A stretch of 64,000 bases of DNA from positions 283,696 to 347,695 of the forward strand of contig CAOLHI010001664.1 in assembly GCA_948474755.1 (NCBI GenBank). Direction: 5' to 3'. A model generated the notes under the pieces. It made no database searches. It worked only from the letters and a program-made list of their open reading frames with translations, and was not told the origin of the DNA. Each line of letters opens with the position of its first letter. Position 1 is the stretch's first letter. Below, in pieces: positions 39,428 to 54,837 of the stretch. Position numbers and translations under genes: made by a program. The DNA is from Ctenosaura bakeri. Lineage: Eukaryota; Chordata; Lepidosauria; Squamata; Iguanidae.

Positions 39428-39590
39428 GGCCATTTCCGCACTAGACTGTTATAGCGCTATTATTCCACTTTCAACATCCTATGGAATCCTGGGGTTTGTA
39501 AAGGCCTCTCCCTAAACTGCAAACCCCAGGATTCCATAGGATGTTGAAAGTGGAATAATAGCACTATAACAGTCTAGTGCGGAAATGGCC
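39428..39590. repeat. Palindromic MITE, second copy of the GGCCATTTCCGCAC family
   Basis: 163 bp, almost a perfect palindrome from GGCCATTTCCGCACTAGACT to its inverse, with CAAACCCCAGGATTCCATAG near the centre. It is shorter and less diverged than 1844-2045. It lies 130 bases from a CASK exon. Confidence 0.85.
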
Positions 39591-39703
39591 ATAGTGTTTC
39601 ATATGTTACCAGCTGATCTGTGGACAAGTGGTCAAGACGTAAAAGTTAGTGACTGGCTCAATCATGTTTATGAACAGTGATTTGAAGGACGTTTGCCCTT
39701 TCA

Positions 39704-42336
<2,633 letters not shown>

Positions 42337-42719
42337 TTAGTTGTCTCCACTTGGGTGCCAAGTTTCTTACAAAATCTTTGTCAAGGCAATATGCAGTTTA
42401 ATCTATATGCTGTAAAACAAAGTTGAACATTTTCTTTATCCTAGTTCCTAACATTTTATCCCATATTCTGGCATTCTGCATAGTCGGATCAAGTAACACA
42501 ACTCTAGGCAGATGTACATAATATAATTTTTATTGTATTTTTACTGTATTGTTGGTACTGTTTTAAAAGGTTTTTAAAATGTATTTAACATGTTTTAACC
42601 GTCTGTTGACTGTAATAAAGTGATAACGAATATATAATGCCTGTCGCTATACTTGCCTGCCCGAGGATTAAGGTTCACATCACCAGGTAGTGTGTGTGGG
42701 GGTGTTCCTCCAACAGTGA

Positions 42720-43180
42720 GGTTAATATATTGTGTAAGGGTCAGGGAGAGGATCTTCTCAGCCATGGAACCCCAAATGTGGCATGCCTTCCTTTGGAAAC
42801 CTGACTGGCACCAATACTAATTTTATTTGGGTGCCAAGTAAAAACATGGTTATTTATTAAAGTTTTTGGTCCTCACTTATTTACTTCATATAGTGTGTGC
42901 AGGATTTTAAAATTGTTTTAATCCTTTAAGCCTGTTCTAACTTCTTAATGTATTTAATATGTTTTAGCTTATTTAAATTATTTTTATTATTTTAAACTGT
43001 TTCAACCTGTTAGTACTGATTTTACTTGGTGGAAAGAAGGGAAAATGTTTAGTTAACTGGATGGTATACTTTTATTTTGGCTTAACATAACTTTATCGTA
43101 ATGTAACACAGTAATGTTTTTATCCTAACCTCATTGTAGCACTTATAATTGTAACAACAACAACAACAACAACAGGAAGG
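42720..43180 (+). mobile_element. L2/CR1-like LINE 3' end
   Basis: GGGAGAGGATCTTCTCAGCC with CATGCCTTCCTTTGGAA matches the RT C-terminal codons of this LINE type. An AT-rich 3' region follows and ends in AAC repeats at 43153-43174. Confidence 0.55.
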
Positions 43181-43283
43181 GCTGGGCTAGACTGGTCTTC
43201 AGTGGCTATCAATGAGTCATTAAAAAAAGTGAATAGGTCGTAACAGTAGTAGAAATCACTGAAAGGGTACATTTTCTCCCCAG

Positions 43284-43513
43284 AGAGCCACCACGGTGTA
43301 GTGGTTTGAGTGTTGGACTATGTTTCTGGAGTCCAGGGTTTGAATCCCTGCTTAGCTATGGAAACCCACTGGGTGACTTTAGGCAAGTCACACTCGGCCT
43401 CAGAGGAAGGCAAAAGCAAATCTTCTCTGAACAAATCTTGCCAAGAAAACCCTGTGACAGGTTACCCTTAGGTTCACTGTAAGTTGTAAAAAACTTGAAG
43501 ACACACATCAACA
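43284..43513 (+). repeat. tRNA-derived SINE, ACA-tail type
   Basis: A box GGTGTAGTGGTTTGAGTG and B box GGGTTTGAATCCC, then ACCCACTGGGTGACTTTAGG, AAGTCACACTCGGCCTCAG, and 3' end CTTGAAGACACACATCAACA. This is a common squamate SINE layout. Confidence 0.8.
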
Positions 43514-44403
43514 ATCTGTTCCTCATATCTGGCACTTGGATAACCAGAAACAGAAGACAATTAGCTTGCAATCTGATGGTTTTATCAAATTCACATATTC
43601 ACTTTATTTTATATGCAAACGACATTCATTCTTGCGGTGAAACTGGCTCACGATCCAACAGTGGGTGTCCTAGCTACCATTCTACAGGAAACTAAGGACT
43701 GTGGAATAATGGCTGTTCTCCTCCTGAAGACAACTCTGCTTTTGGATGGAAGGAAGTAAATTGCTTCTGATTATATCTTTATCCTCAATAAAACAGATTT
43801 CCAGAAAACGTAGGAAGAAGTGCTGCTTGTGGGAGAAGAATTCCTTATTTTTCCTCAGTGCCTGGAAGCCGTGTTTGGTTTAGAGAAACAAGGACCAGCT
43901 GTAGAAATGCAAATTAACTATACCTCTTTACCTTTGCTGTGCCTCAGGCAAAGGCTTAAAGTGAGTGTTAAGGCAGCAGAAAGTTCCAGAGGGATATTAA
44001 GTATGAGAGGCATAACTTTATTCTCTCATACCAGATTTGATGGCCTTTTAGTAAACTGTTACCTTTCACATAACAAGTTTCCTGGATTATAGTCTTTACT
44101 ACATTCTAGCAGTGTCACATTCTTGTGCACGACACACACCCCTGCCAGAACTCCTGATACTGGCATTGAGGTAATGGGAAAGCAAAGACACTGCCCCTCT
44201 CCAATCCTAGGAACTGAAAGAATCAAATGAAGCCTCACTCAGCTAATTTGGAGAGAGTGATAATTGTTTTTTTCCTTCCCAGATGAGTGATAATAAAAGC
44301 ACATTCAGGCTGCCATAGGAACTAATTTGCTGGTAGAGGAGAAAGGAAGCAACGTTTGTTCATTTTTTCCAAAGCCAACAGAATAAAGCTGACAAATGGG
44401 AAT

Positions 44404-44618
44404 CAGTGTGGTGTACTGATCTGGGTGCTGGACTGGGAGACCAGGATTCAAATCCTGCTTGGCATAGAAACACACTGGGTTACTTTGGGCAAGTCACATT
44501 CTTGTCCTCTACTAAGGAAAGCAAAGGAAAACATCCTCTGAACAAATTCTGTCAAGAAAACCCCATGGCAGCTTCACCTTATGGGGATCATATGTCAGAA
44601 GTGACATGAAGGCACAGA
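44404..44618 (+). repeat. tRNA-derived SINE, same family, diverged
   Basis: GTGTGGTGTACTGATCTGGG, GATTCAAATCCTGC (B box), CACACTGGGTTACTTTGGG and GACATGAAGGCACAG follow the same plan as 43284-43513. Confidence 0.75.
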
Positions 44619-45149
44619 AAAAGAAAATTGACGCAGTTAATATTGTCCTGTCAATGTATGATTACCCTACTTTTCAGTCTGTGGTGGTCCTGAAGTGCTC
44701 TGAACTGCCCCTAACTGGTAAAAAAAGATACACCAATAGTGGCTTTTTTGGCCAGTAAAAACTTCTACCAGCATTATAATCTGACACTGACACCAAGCGC
44801 AATGAGAGAAGGATTTGACAGCAACATCCAGAGTTAGAGATAGGAGAATTAGGGAACTAAATAAGACGTCAGGGCTTGGGTACAGACTAGAAAAGCAAGA
44901 ACCAGAAGATCAGTGGACTGTGGAATTGAATTTCTGAACCCTTTCACTGTGGAAATTCTCAGGGTTATCATCTTAATATTAAAAAACCAAAGAAACTTAT
45001 AAAACTTATAATCACATAATAAAGCCATTTAATAAATGCAAAAAATTATATAAATGAAAATAATAAAATGACTAGCTAAAAAGAGTAGATAGCAGCCATA
45101 CATTAAAATAAATTGAAAAATCAAAATGTTTGTACCATCTCAATCTGCC

Positions 45150-45560
45150 GAGTTGAATAAAATGCTTTTGCCTGGCATCTAAAACTGATACCAGGAGACT
45201 CTTTAGGGAGGACATTCCACAACTAGGGCACCACTGTTACTACCTCTCTTCTTAAAACTCTCTTCTTAAAACAGACCTCTCATCTGACAGAGGTGGAAGC
45301 TGAGGCAGGGCACCATATAATAATCTTAAGCACTTACAGGCTGGTTTGGGAAGAAGTCCTCTCTCAAAGGTCACAAGTTGGTTAGGTCTTTATTAGGAAA
45401 ATACCAGTGCCTTGAATTGGGCTTGGAAATGAAAAGAAAGAACTTAAGATCTTTCAAAATTAGAGTGATATGATCTGACTGAAGATTGGCAGTCAAAATT
45501 CTGGCTACTGCATTTTTTATCAACCAAAGCTGAGCTATTCTGAATGGGGAAGAGCCATTC
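45150..45560. repeat. Old interspersed repeat, LINE-like
   Basis: TACCAGTGCCTTGAATTGGG, AGTGATATGATCTGACTG and CTGGCTACTGCATTTTTTATC resemble a repeat abundant in reptiles and birds (CR1/L3-like as far as I recall). No open frame remains. Confidence 0.5.
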
Positions 45561-46138
45561 TTTTTTTTAAAACCCTGCTTTCTTTCACTTCCCTCAAAAC
45601 AACAGTTTTAGTCATGTTAGAAAACTGCAATGTGGCAAAGATTTAAACTCAGGAAACTGGTTTTCACGTACAGTGTAAGATGTATGTATCTTGCCATCAT
45701 TCATGTAGTAAACTGATGCAATACAAAATAATAAATTATTTTAGTTTCTGCCTACTTTTACATTGTTCAGCAATACAGAAAAAATAACCATAGGTTGAGT
45801 ATCCCTTGTCTGCAATGCTTAGGATCAGAAGTGTTCCATATTTTGCATTTTTTTTTTTTACTTTAGAATACAGTACTGTTTTGGAATAGCTTTGTGTCTT
45901 ATCTGTTTGCTATTTGTGTTGCGTATGTGAACACGATCCGGAGACAGACTGAGGATCTGTGAAATGGCAGAAATCCAAGTGTAGTGCTCAGCATGAATCT
46001 GCACCTCCCACCATTTCACAGATCCTCTGTCCTCACAGAAAAGGGAGGCTCAATCTGTATTTAGCTTCCATGTTTCTGATAGCTTTTGCTCCATGCAGAT
46101 TACACTTTACTGGCCATTCAAGCTATGCAATGAGACTA

Positions 46139-46438
<300 letters not shown>

Positions 46439-47488
46439 TTATAGTAGCCATAAACACCATATAATTACGTATATATTCCCTAGTGCTGGTCTTCAATAAA
46501 GGATTCTCAGTATTCACAGTAAAAACTAGACCAGCTGTGAAAAAGCTAAGAATATAGTCAATGGTCATTAAAAGATCCAGCAGCTGACCAGTCCTTTTTT
46601 GTTGACTAACCACCATGGTGACACCAATTTGTAACTTTTCTGTAGGCTCATCTCTCTTTACTATACAGATATCTACACACACATATCCTTTTAAAGTTAG
46701 GGAGTGATCTTTGCTCTGTTTTAATCTTCTATCTGACACAATGGCTGTGGAAATTTAGCAAAAGTAAAATATACAGGGAAGAAGATATTCTGAAACAATG
46801 TAATTTAACTTATATTTCGACAAGAGAGGCTTCCTGATGCAGAGTGGTGCTCTCTACTACTATGGCAGACAGCTTCCTTAGTAGCATAAATAACAATCAG
46901 CAGCAACATTCTCAAGGGCTTATCTAGTGATAATATCAAATGTACCATCATCAAATAACAATTGGCCATGGGGATGTTTACACTGAGCAAACAGGCTGGC
47001 CTCTATGTAAGGGACTGAAAAGACACAAACTATAAATAAAAATAAGAACACTCTAAAACCCAAAAATATACTATGAAGATGGATGTGCTTTCAATGACTT
47101 GTTCTTTCTAGTTAGATGAGAAAAAAACGTTTAAATGGTTACCTGAAATGGAAGAAGAATAATTCCCAAATTTAATTGCATTATTTCTTTTTTGAGTAAG
47201 GGTCACGGATAGCTTAACAATAATTTCTCCTCCTGTGTCTTAACCTTTACTAAACTTTGTCTCATGAACATCATAAAACCACAAAAAAGATAACAGTTAC
47301 TACTGAAATAGGTCTTAAAATCAGGACTGATCTACACCAAATTGTTTGCCTTATATTATCTGTAAATTCACGGCCAGAAATTTTGATTTGGATGTCTAAT
47401 TAGAATGAAATAAAAAGAAGGTGACACAAAAACAGTTGTAAATACATTATCAAATAGGCTTTACATCTTCTACCAAGAAATAAATATA

Positions 47489-47715
47489 CAGTAGTGTCCC
47501 GTTTATCCGATGCTTGGTTATCCGACCATCTGGATTAACCGATGTCGCGACGGCCTGGGGGCGTGGCTGTGGGCATTTCCGCGCCCCCAGACACACCCCG
47601 ACACGCCCCCAGGCCCGCCCCGATGGCGGCTGCCACGGGTGTCCGGGTAATCCGACCCTTTTGGTTATCTGACGCTGCAGCCACCCGTTTGGGTCAGATA
47701 ACCAGGACTCTACTG
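47489..47715. mobile_element. GC-rich pogo/Tigger-like MITE, TA target site
   Basis: TA|CAGTAGTGTCCCGTTTATCC at left and the inverse TCAGATAACCAGGACTCTACTG|TA at right. The interior (GGCGTGGCTGTGGG; CCCCGACACGCCCCC) is GC-rich, unlike its surroundings. It is a TA-flanked, 227-bp element without transposase. Confidence 0.8.
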
Positions 47716-49498
47716 TACATGCAACCCCAGCCCAGCCCAGCCAGATCCACAGCCAGGCTACTTTGAACTAGAAGAGGAGGTCAAAGAAATAAGTGGAGTG
47801 TCTGGGCCTCCATAGCTACACCCATCTCCCCAACTATAGGCCTGACAATAAAAGGAGATCAGCAGACAGTTTGGGAGACGCTGGCATCTTTTAGGCATTT
47901 AGGCATTTTTTCCACAGATAGCTTTTCATCTATAGCTGTTCTCTAGTAATTGTGTTTGAATATTACAAAAATGTTTAAAAACATTTTCATTTTTTTAACC
48001 TTTTTTTTACTAGGATATGTCTTTACTTTTTGTTTTGAGTGCTCTTGGAAATTCATATACTTTAAGTTTCCATTGTACTGCACTCTGTATGTCTGCATGT
48101 GTATCTTCATATATCTACTGTATAACTTCAGGGACATATCTAATGAGTAAAACACAAACTCCCATAAACCCTCTTTACACAGGAAAACATGAGAACTTCA
48201 GACTTGCTGATGTAGCTGAATTTCTTATGCTGAACACAAAATTAAGCACACTTCCCTTCCTTCCTTCCCTCACAAGGAATGAGGAAAGGGTTGAGAAGAA
48301 TATATTCCCTCATTAACATGAAAGTGAGTATTTCCCTTTATTATATTCATAGCCAAATGAATTTTAGTTCAATTATGCTAATATTTTGAACTATACTGAA
48401 CAGTTCACATTTTAGTGCCATTTTTCTTGATAGGTTACAAGCATTTTTGTCAAAATATGAACTTGTTTCTCACATTTGTTTTCTGTTTTGAATAGCAGAG
48501 AAGTGTTAGACTGCTTAATTTAAAAGCAAATTCATCAGAGCTATAGTGTACACCTGAAAAAATATTTTAAATTAATTTGTGCTTATTCTCCTGTTGATTT
48601 TCTTCATACAAAATGACAAAAGCTGAGAGATCTTCTGCTTATATGGCTACAATCCAAGATAAGGCAGTACTATAAATGTCTATTTAGGAACCTAAACAAT
48701 AACAAGACTTACTTCCTGGTATGATTGCAAGGATGAAACATTAGGCTTTTAAAATATACCACTCAATATGTCATTCAATCTCTCTCTAAATATATTTATA
48801 CCCTAATAATATGACAGTTTATATGGTCTTACTCCCACAGAAATACATATACGAGTGCAGTGTTAGGCATGATCCCACACATACTTTATTCAGGAGTAAT
48901 AAGCACTGGGTTCAATGGGAATTAATTCCAACTCAATGTACACTATAGTATAGTAGACTGTAGTCTACTACATATGCATAAACCACATTAACACACAATT
49001 AATATTATATTTTTAAAAATGCTTTCAGAGGTTCATGTTTTGATTATCTGAAGTTGGATCATATTCTTAACTAATCACTTCTATGTTAATAAAATTGAAT
49101 TTGATTCTTTATTTGGAAATCCATCCTGGTAAAAGGAAAAAAAAAACTAATTAAAATTGGATTTACAAGTCAGAAATGATTTATAAGAGTTTGTTAGGGG
49201 AGATCAACTAAATTATACAATCTAATACACAAATTCAGGGATGAGTTCTACTTATAGGAATTAGGTAATGCATCCACATTAAAGATAGACTGCTCTTATG
49301 AAATGTGTGACTTCAGATAGAAAAACAAAACAAAAAGAGGGCACTTTTGCCCCTTGGAAACAGCAGATTTTGGTTATTTGATGTGTTATACAAGTCTTAT
49401 GACAGAAGAGTTTTAGAGTTTGTTAGAGAAATTAATTAAACCACTCCCCTCAACTGACAGCAAAGAAACATTTTACATGTGTAAACTCTGCTCATTGC
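47716..49498. other. Intron upstream of GPR34
   Basis: AT-rich. The region 48820-48960 has a degenerate reptilian repeat with GGGTTCAATGGGAATTAATT. The GPR34 promoter should lie here or further left; no TATA or other element is convincing. Confidence 0.35.
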
Positions 49499-49621
49499 TC
49501 TATCATTTTATTTCAGGAAACACCATCTTTATGTGGTCATGTAAACAGAGACAAATACTGACTAAACAGTTGGTAAGAATATTGACTTTCATACTAAGTG
49601 CACACGAAAAGCCTGAGTAAG
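49499..49621 (+). other. GPR34: Probable GPR34 5' leader with a candidate 3' splice site
   Basis: A pyrimidine-rich stretch ending in TTATTTCAG at about 49516 lies 105 bases before the chosen ATG. Mammalian GPR34 has non-coding 5' exons spliced to a coding exon, so this could be the acceptor of that exon. This is inference; RNA evidence would decide it. Confidence 0.35.
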
Positions 49622-50749
49622 ATGGATGCTTCCAAAATACCGAATTTTTCTCTTATGGAAAGAGACTTCAAGGAGAACCAAAACCAGACTAGAAACATGT
49701 TCTCAGAAATGCAAAATGTTACAGACTGTGTCACAGCAGAAAAATCACTCTCTCTGGCTTTGCTATTTTCATATTTAATAATTTTTGTCATTGGACTGAT
49801 TACCAATGTTATCGCCTTGTATGTTTTTCTGTCTACTCACTCCAAGAAGAACTCTATCCATGTTTATTTACTTAATGTTGCCATTGCAGACCTCCTACTG
49901 ATTTTCTGCTTGCCCTTTCGAATACTCTATCATGTTAACCAAAACACATGGTTATTAGGGCTGACTTTTTGCAGGATTGTAGGAAATCTATTTTACATGA
50001 ACATGTACATCAGCATAGTACTATTGGGGCTGATTAGCTTGGACCGTTATATGAAAATTAACAGATCTACACAGCGCGCTAAAGTTCAAACAACAAAGCA
50101 AAGCCTATATGCTTGTTGTACACTATGGGCAGTGGCAGTTATGGGATTTATAATGATGGTTGTTCAGTCTTCCAGGAAGGATGAAAAAAATCCTACAAAG
50201 TGTTTCAATTACAGAGGAAAACAAAATGCAAAAATGGAAGCAGCTTTGAATTATATTCTTGTTATAATATTTTGGATTGTCTTCATTCTACTGATTCTGT
50301 CATACATTAAAATTGCAACCAAACTTCTTAAAATGTCCAAGAAGAGAACAAGGTTTCCCGGTACTGGAAAGTATATTGCCATTGCAAGGAACTCTTTTAT
50401 AATACTTATCATTTTCACACTATGTTTTGTACCTTACCATGTATTCCGATTTATTTACATCACTTCACAACTACAAGATATCTCCTGCTACTGGAAGCAG
50501 ATCATTCACAAATGCAATGAAATTATGCTACTGTTTTCAGCCTTCAACAGCTGTTTAGATCCTGTTATGTATTTCTTAATGTCCAGAAGCATTCGTAAAA
50601 CTGTACTGCGACTGATTTGCAAACAAAATAGTGTGGAGCCTAGCATCAGTGAGAGTACTTCAGAAACAAAACAAAGACATTCCCTTCATGATAACCTGGA
50701 AAATGCAAACCATCACTCCAGAATATATTTTATTAAGAATGTGAGATAA
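49622..50749 (+). CDS. GPR34: Probable lysophosphatidylserine receptor GPR34 (class A GPCR)
   Basis: An intronless 375-codon frame for a P2Y12-like seven-transmembrane receptor of the plasma membrane. In mammals GPR34 responds to lysophosphatidylserine and is prominent in microglia and myeloid cells. Visible marks: N-glycosylation sites NFS, NQT and NVT in the first 35 residues; TM1 with GLITNVIALY; TM2 LNVAIAD (D90); Cys117 and Cys194 for the TM3-ECL2 disulfide; DRY 141-143; Trp169; FTLCFVPYH in TM6 (Phe where many receptors have Trp); DPVMY 313-317; a Ser/Thr-rich tail SISESTSETK. The open frame extends to a GTG at 49598, but the ATG at 49622 has A at -3 and G at +4 and is the sensible start; downstream ATGs are possible. 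The gene is antisense to CASK in one of its introns, as in mammals. Confidence 0.95.
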   Translation: MDASKIPNFSLMERDFKENQNQTRNMFSEMQNVTDCVTAEKSLSLALLFSYLIIFVIGLITNVIALYVFLSTHSKKNSIHVYLLNVAIADLLLIFCLPFRILYHVNQNTWLLGLTFCRIVGNLFYMNMYISIVLLGLISLDRYMKINRSTQRAKVQTTKQSLYACCTLWAVAVMGFIMMVVQSSRKDEKNPTKCFNYRGKQNAKMEAALNYILVIIFWIVFILLILSYIKIATKLLKMSKKRTRFPGTGKYIAIARNSFIILIIFTLCFVPYHVFRFIYITSQLQDISCYWKQIIHKCNEIMLLFSAFNSCLDPVMYFLMSRSIRKTVLRLICKQNSVEPSISESTSETKQRHSLHDNLENANHHSRIYFIKNVR

Positions 50750-51889
50750 TAAATTAACAGTACAACTCTACAAATGTTTGGTCAGATGTAAGGCTTACTC
50801 CCAGATTAAGTGGGTATGGGGTTATAGTTTAAAAGGCTATCTCAACATATATAAAATGTCTTATGAAGACCAAGAGAAATCTGCTCCAGACAGTCTTTAC
50901 TACTACATACATATAACATATTTGGAAGATCTTTTTTCAAAAGGGTAATTGTAGCCATAACAAACACAACAACAATAATATGTAACTATGTAATGTATAT
51001 GAAATCATGTTTGCTGGCATTTGTTCTCAGTAACACCTGTATGTAACTGAACTTTATAGTATGCATTTACATTAAAGCTTGGATTAAACAATCCACATTA
51101 CATTTACATTACTTTATCTTTATTCTATTTATCTTTATTCTATACAATGGTAAGAAAAATTATGTTAAACAACAAATATACAAAACATAAATTTAACATT
51201 TTCAATCTCTTGGAATTATTTTGGCTGTGGTGACATGAGTGTGACAAATCTTCTCTTGTCAACTGAAATCATTTTATTTCTCATATTTACCATATTAATT
51301 GCATGGTTGTTAGGTTTTTTTTCTTGTATGCATTTGCTAGATTTCCCTGGTTTTGATGTAACCGATATGTCTCTGTTTAATTAATTCTGACCCGTTTCCT
51401 GTATCCCCACTGAATTTACTGTCTATGTATTATACTGCTGAGATGAATTCATTTCCATACTTTCTTCATTATATTTAAATTAATTCTCAAATAATGCCAT
51501 GAAAAGGAATTAATTGGATTACGTTATTCAAATTCATTGGATTTGCAATGTTTTAAGTATTAAATGATTGTTGCATTTTGACTTGAAGCTCCATATTTAC
51601 TAAAAATCTTATTGCAAAAAAATAAAAAATAAAAAAATGTTAAAAAATTGCAAAGCTTGTTGTACAAGTCTGGACTATTATGACTGATCCTGGTTTTCTG
51701 TATCTGTGTCTGGTTTTCACGAAATGCAGAGCTAAGAAAGTGCTCATTGGAACTCATCTTGCAGCCTGAATTTAAAATGCTCCTTTTTGGCTGGGAAAAA
51801 GATTGGTTGGTTGACAATTTCCCAGAATGTCAACCATTATGTGTGACTACGTGTTTGTTTGAATGGTGTTCACCGATTGGGCTGAAGTC
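50750..51889. other. GPR34 3' flank and intron
   Basis: AATAAA overlaps the region just after the stop and ATTAAA occurs at 51071-51076; either could be the poly(A) signal. No second receptor gene follows. Confidence 0.4.
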
Positions 51890-52612
51890 TGCCCTGCCTT
51901 TACTCTTAGAACCAGGAGAATCAAGATGGTATCCAGGAGTTGTGACCGAGCTAAAAATCTCAGCAGGTCCATTTACTGCTTTTAAACTCTTTTTGGGTAA
52001 GTCTTCTATTTTTTTTCCTTTACCTTGATTTTTTTAAAGGCTTGCTGCCTTCATTGTAAGCGATTTCTTTGGATTTTATCACACCCTGGTTCTGTATGGA
52101 AGTTTGCTCTTCTGACTCGCTGTCACTTGAAGAAACAAATATTTTCTTTAACTTCATTTTTGCCACAGGTTCAGAAGCTCATTTTCAATGGAACTTTTCT
52201 AGAGCTGGTCATTTTCCTCGCCCTCTGTAACCTGTGCACCTGTGATCTTAGGTGAGATTTTTAAAATCATTTCCTTCTAAAGTTGCCTTTTATTTTTCTC
52301 AGAAGGTAAGCAGGACTATTTCAACTCATCTATATCTTGTATTTTTTTACTTTTTTTTTTGTTAAATCAGTAGCCATAGTTTTTATTTTCTTTACAGGGA
52401 AAACCTGAAATATTTTTAATATATAGTTTTGATAGAAAAAAGAGAGGGGAATTAAAAGAACTGACAGGCAAGGCAGGAAAACTGAAACACCTGAGGGAGG
52501 GAGAAGATTAAACAGACCAAATGGATTTAGAATTTTGGGTCTCCTGCATTGAGCAACTGGTATGAGGGAATAACCCACTAGCTGTGGATTGCTCCTTCAG
52601 CCTGATTGAGAT
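51890..52612 (-). mobile_element. DIRS-B-like fragment, gag-side end
   Basis: TCTTAGAACCAGGAGAATCA at 51906 parallels TCTTAGAACTGGTAGTTTCA near 32264 in DIRS-B. CTGACTCGCTGTCACTTG parallels 32468-32487. The region ends with AACCCACTAGCTGTGGATTG and TCCTTCAGCCTGATTGAGA, like the DIRS-B terminus at 32920-32966. It is 0.7 kb, heavily diverged and non-coding. Confidence 0.6.
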
Positions 52613-53926
52613 TGGCCTAAAACAAAGATACTAGAATACCTACAAATGGACTTCACTACTCAGTTGTTCATTTAAAACATCTTCTTATTTTAGATATCCT
52701 ATTCATAAATTTAAAGTCTGATTACCACAAAGTTATATCCAATTCACGGCAAGATAAGTGGCCACCAAAGTCAATTTTTACAGAAAATTTAGACAGCAGT
52801 AAAATATCTGCTAATAGTGACAGCCTGTAATATCTATATAAGGGATGGGCACTGTTGGAGGCTAGAGAGCTGGGTCGGTCTCACATGAGAGTGGGCACAA
52901 TGAGGCTGGATAAAGCAGGAATTTTTTTTAACAGCTGGTATCTAATTTGTGTTAGTACTTGCTATCATCAGCAACAGACAGTACAGTACTTAAGATAAAT
53001 TAACGTGGAAAACCAGAATGTGCTTTTTGTTTATATGGCTTCAGCCAACACATCACTAACTTCAGTGAATTAACATCAACTTCTTTTTGAACTCTAAGAT
53101 CATATGGCACTTCAGACTGAAAAGATCCCCAACCCCGCAAAAAACGCTAAAGCAACCCAAAAACCTTTCAATTGTTCTGCATGTCTCCCAAGAGTATACT
53201 CAGAATTTAACCAAGATTATAGAATTCTCATTCCATATTGTCCTTCTTCCTGCAATAGATCCACGAGCAGGCCATTTAATTTCTATCATTTCTACATTAT
53301 AGCCCTCCCGCCAAGCCAGAAAGCAATTTGATGCTGCTCTTTATCATCAAGAGACTGTACTGGGGTTGTGGAATCTATTCACTCCTTCAAAAAGTCCCAT
53401 CCAACCTTCTCTGATACGTCATAAAAGCTGCTCAACTGGAGCAACCCCTAAGCATTATTAATAAAAAATAATACAGTTTCACTAATAAGGATAGAGAAAA
53501 CTCATTTCTACTGCACTTAGTGGGATGTTTTTGAGCACTATGCCTACACACAACTGGAACAACAGAAGATTCCAAAGAAATGAAAGAATTGAACAGACCA
53601 TCTATTGAACACATATATCTACTGTAATCTTATGTTCTAGCTTTCAAAAGAAAATGGTACCATATTTTCAACAACAAAAAGCCTTTAAAGTATGTGTGTT
53701 GGGTGTGTGTGTGTGTGAGAGAGAGAAACAGACAGACAGACAGAGAGTGAAAAAGAGCTGGTATGCTGCTAAGTCAATATTTTGTTAACAGCGCCAAGGA
53801 TTCTAATACTTTCTTACTTACTAATACTTACTTTCACTTGCTTTCCAGAATGGGTTTAACTACATGAGAATAAAGCAACCAATATAAATGCCATACTATC
53901 CTGTCAACAAAGTAAGCAATGATTCA

Positions 53927-54211
<285 letters not shown>

Positions 54212-54236
54212 TTAAAAATGAGCTTTCAAGATAGTA

Positions 54237-54801
54237 CAGTCCTCCCTCCACATTTGCAGGTTTGACTTTCACAAATTTGATTATTTGGAAGGTATGTATG
54301 TGCCTTCCCCCCCCATTCTCCTCTTCCCATTCTTTTGCATTTGGCCAGGTGCAGAGAAGGAAGGCAAGTGCCTGGACAAAGGACAGGGAAATGGGGTGGG
54401 GGTGGTACACATGTGTCTTTCTTCTCCCTCTGGAGCTCTCCCCATTCCTTTGCCTCTGGCCTCGCGCTGAGAACTTGTGCCAAGGCAATAGGCAAGGAAA
54501 TGGGGGGAGTCTTGTGCAAGCCTTCCTTCTTCCCTCTGGAGCTCCCCTCTCCCATTCCCTTTCCTCTGGTCCTGGTGCTGAGAATTCATGCAGAGCCAAA
54601 AGGCAAGGGAATGGGGGAGAGAAAGCTTGTGTGAGCCTTCCTTCTCCCCTCTAGAGCTCCCCTTCCCCTACCCTTGCCTCTGGCCTTGCTGCATGGAAGG
54701 CAAGGGAATGGGAGGGGGTTCTGGAGGAGAGTTATTCACAATTTTTCCACTTTTGTGAAGGTTCTGCATACCAAACCATCATGAAGGTGGAGAGGCCACT
54801 G
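54237..54801. mobile_element. TA-flanked MITE with internal ~115-bp tandem repeat
   Basis: TA|CAGTCCTCCCTCCACATTTG to CACCTTCATGATGG-type inverse ending GAGAGGCCACTG|TA. Inside, a unit with CTCTGGAGCTC, CCCATTCC, TTTGCCTCTGG and GGCAAGGGAATGGGGG recurs about four times. It is the same family as 15374-16076, with the inner repeat in the opposite orientation. Confidence 0.72.
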
Positions 54802-54837
54802 TAATTTTCTTTATCATCCCCAACAGTTTATTGTAAA

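Noticed and set aside
49598..49621. GTG-initiated N-terminal extension of GPR34
   Set aside because: A vertebrate gene would use ATG; the ATG at 49622 has a good context and the extension has no receptor feature.
51747..52028. Plus-strand 93-codon frame downstream of GPR34, considered as a GPR82 remnant
   Set aside because: No transmembrane pattern or GPCR motif; the region aligns better with the DIRS-B gag-side end.
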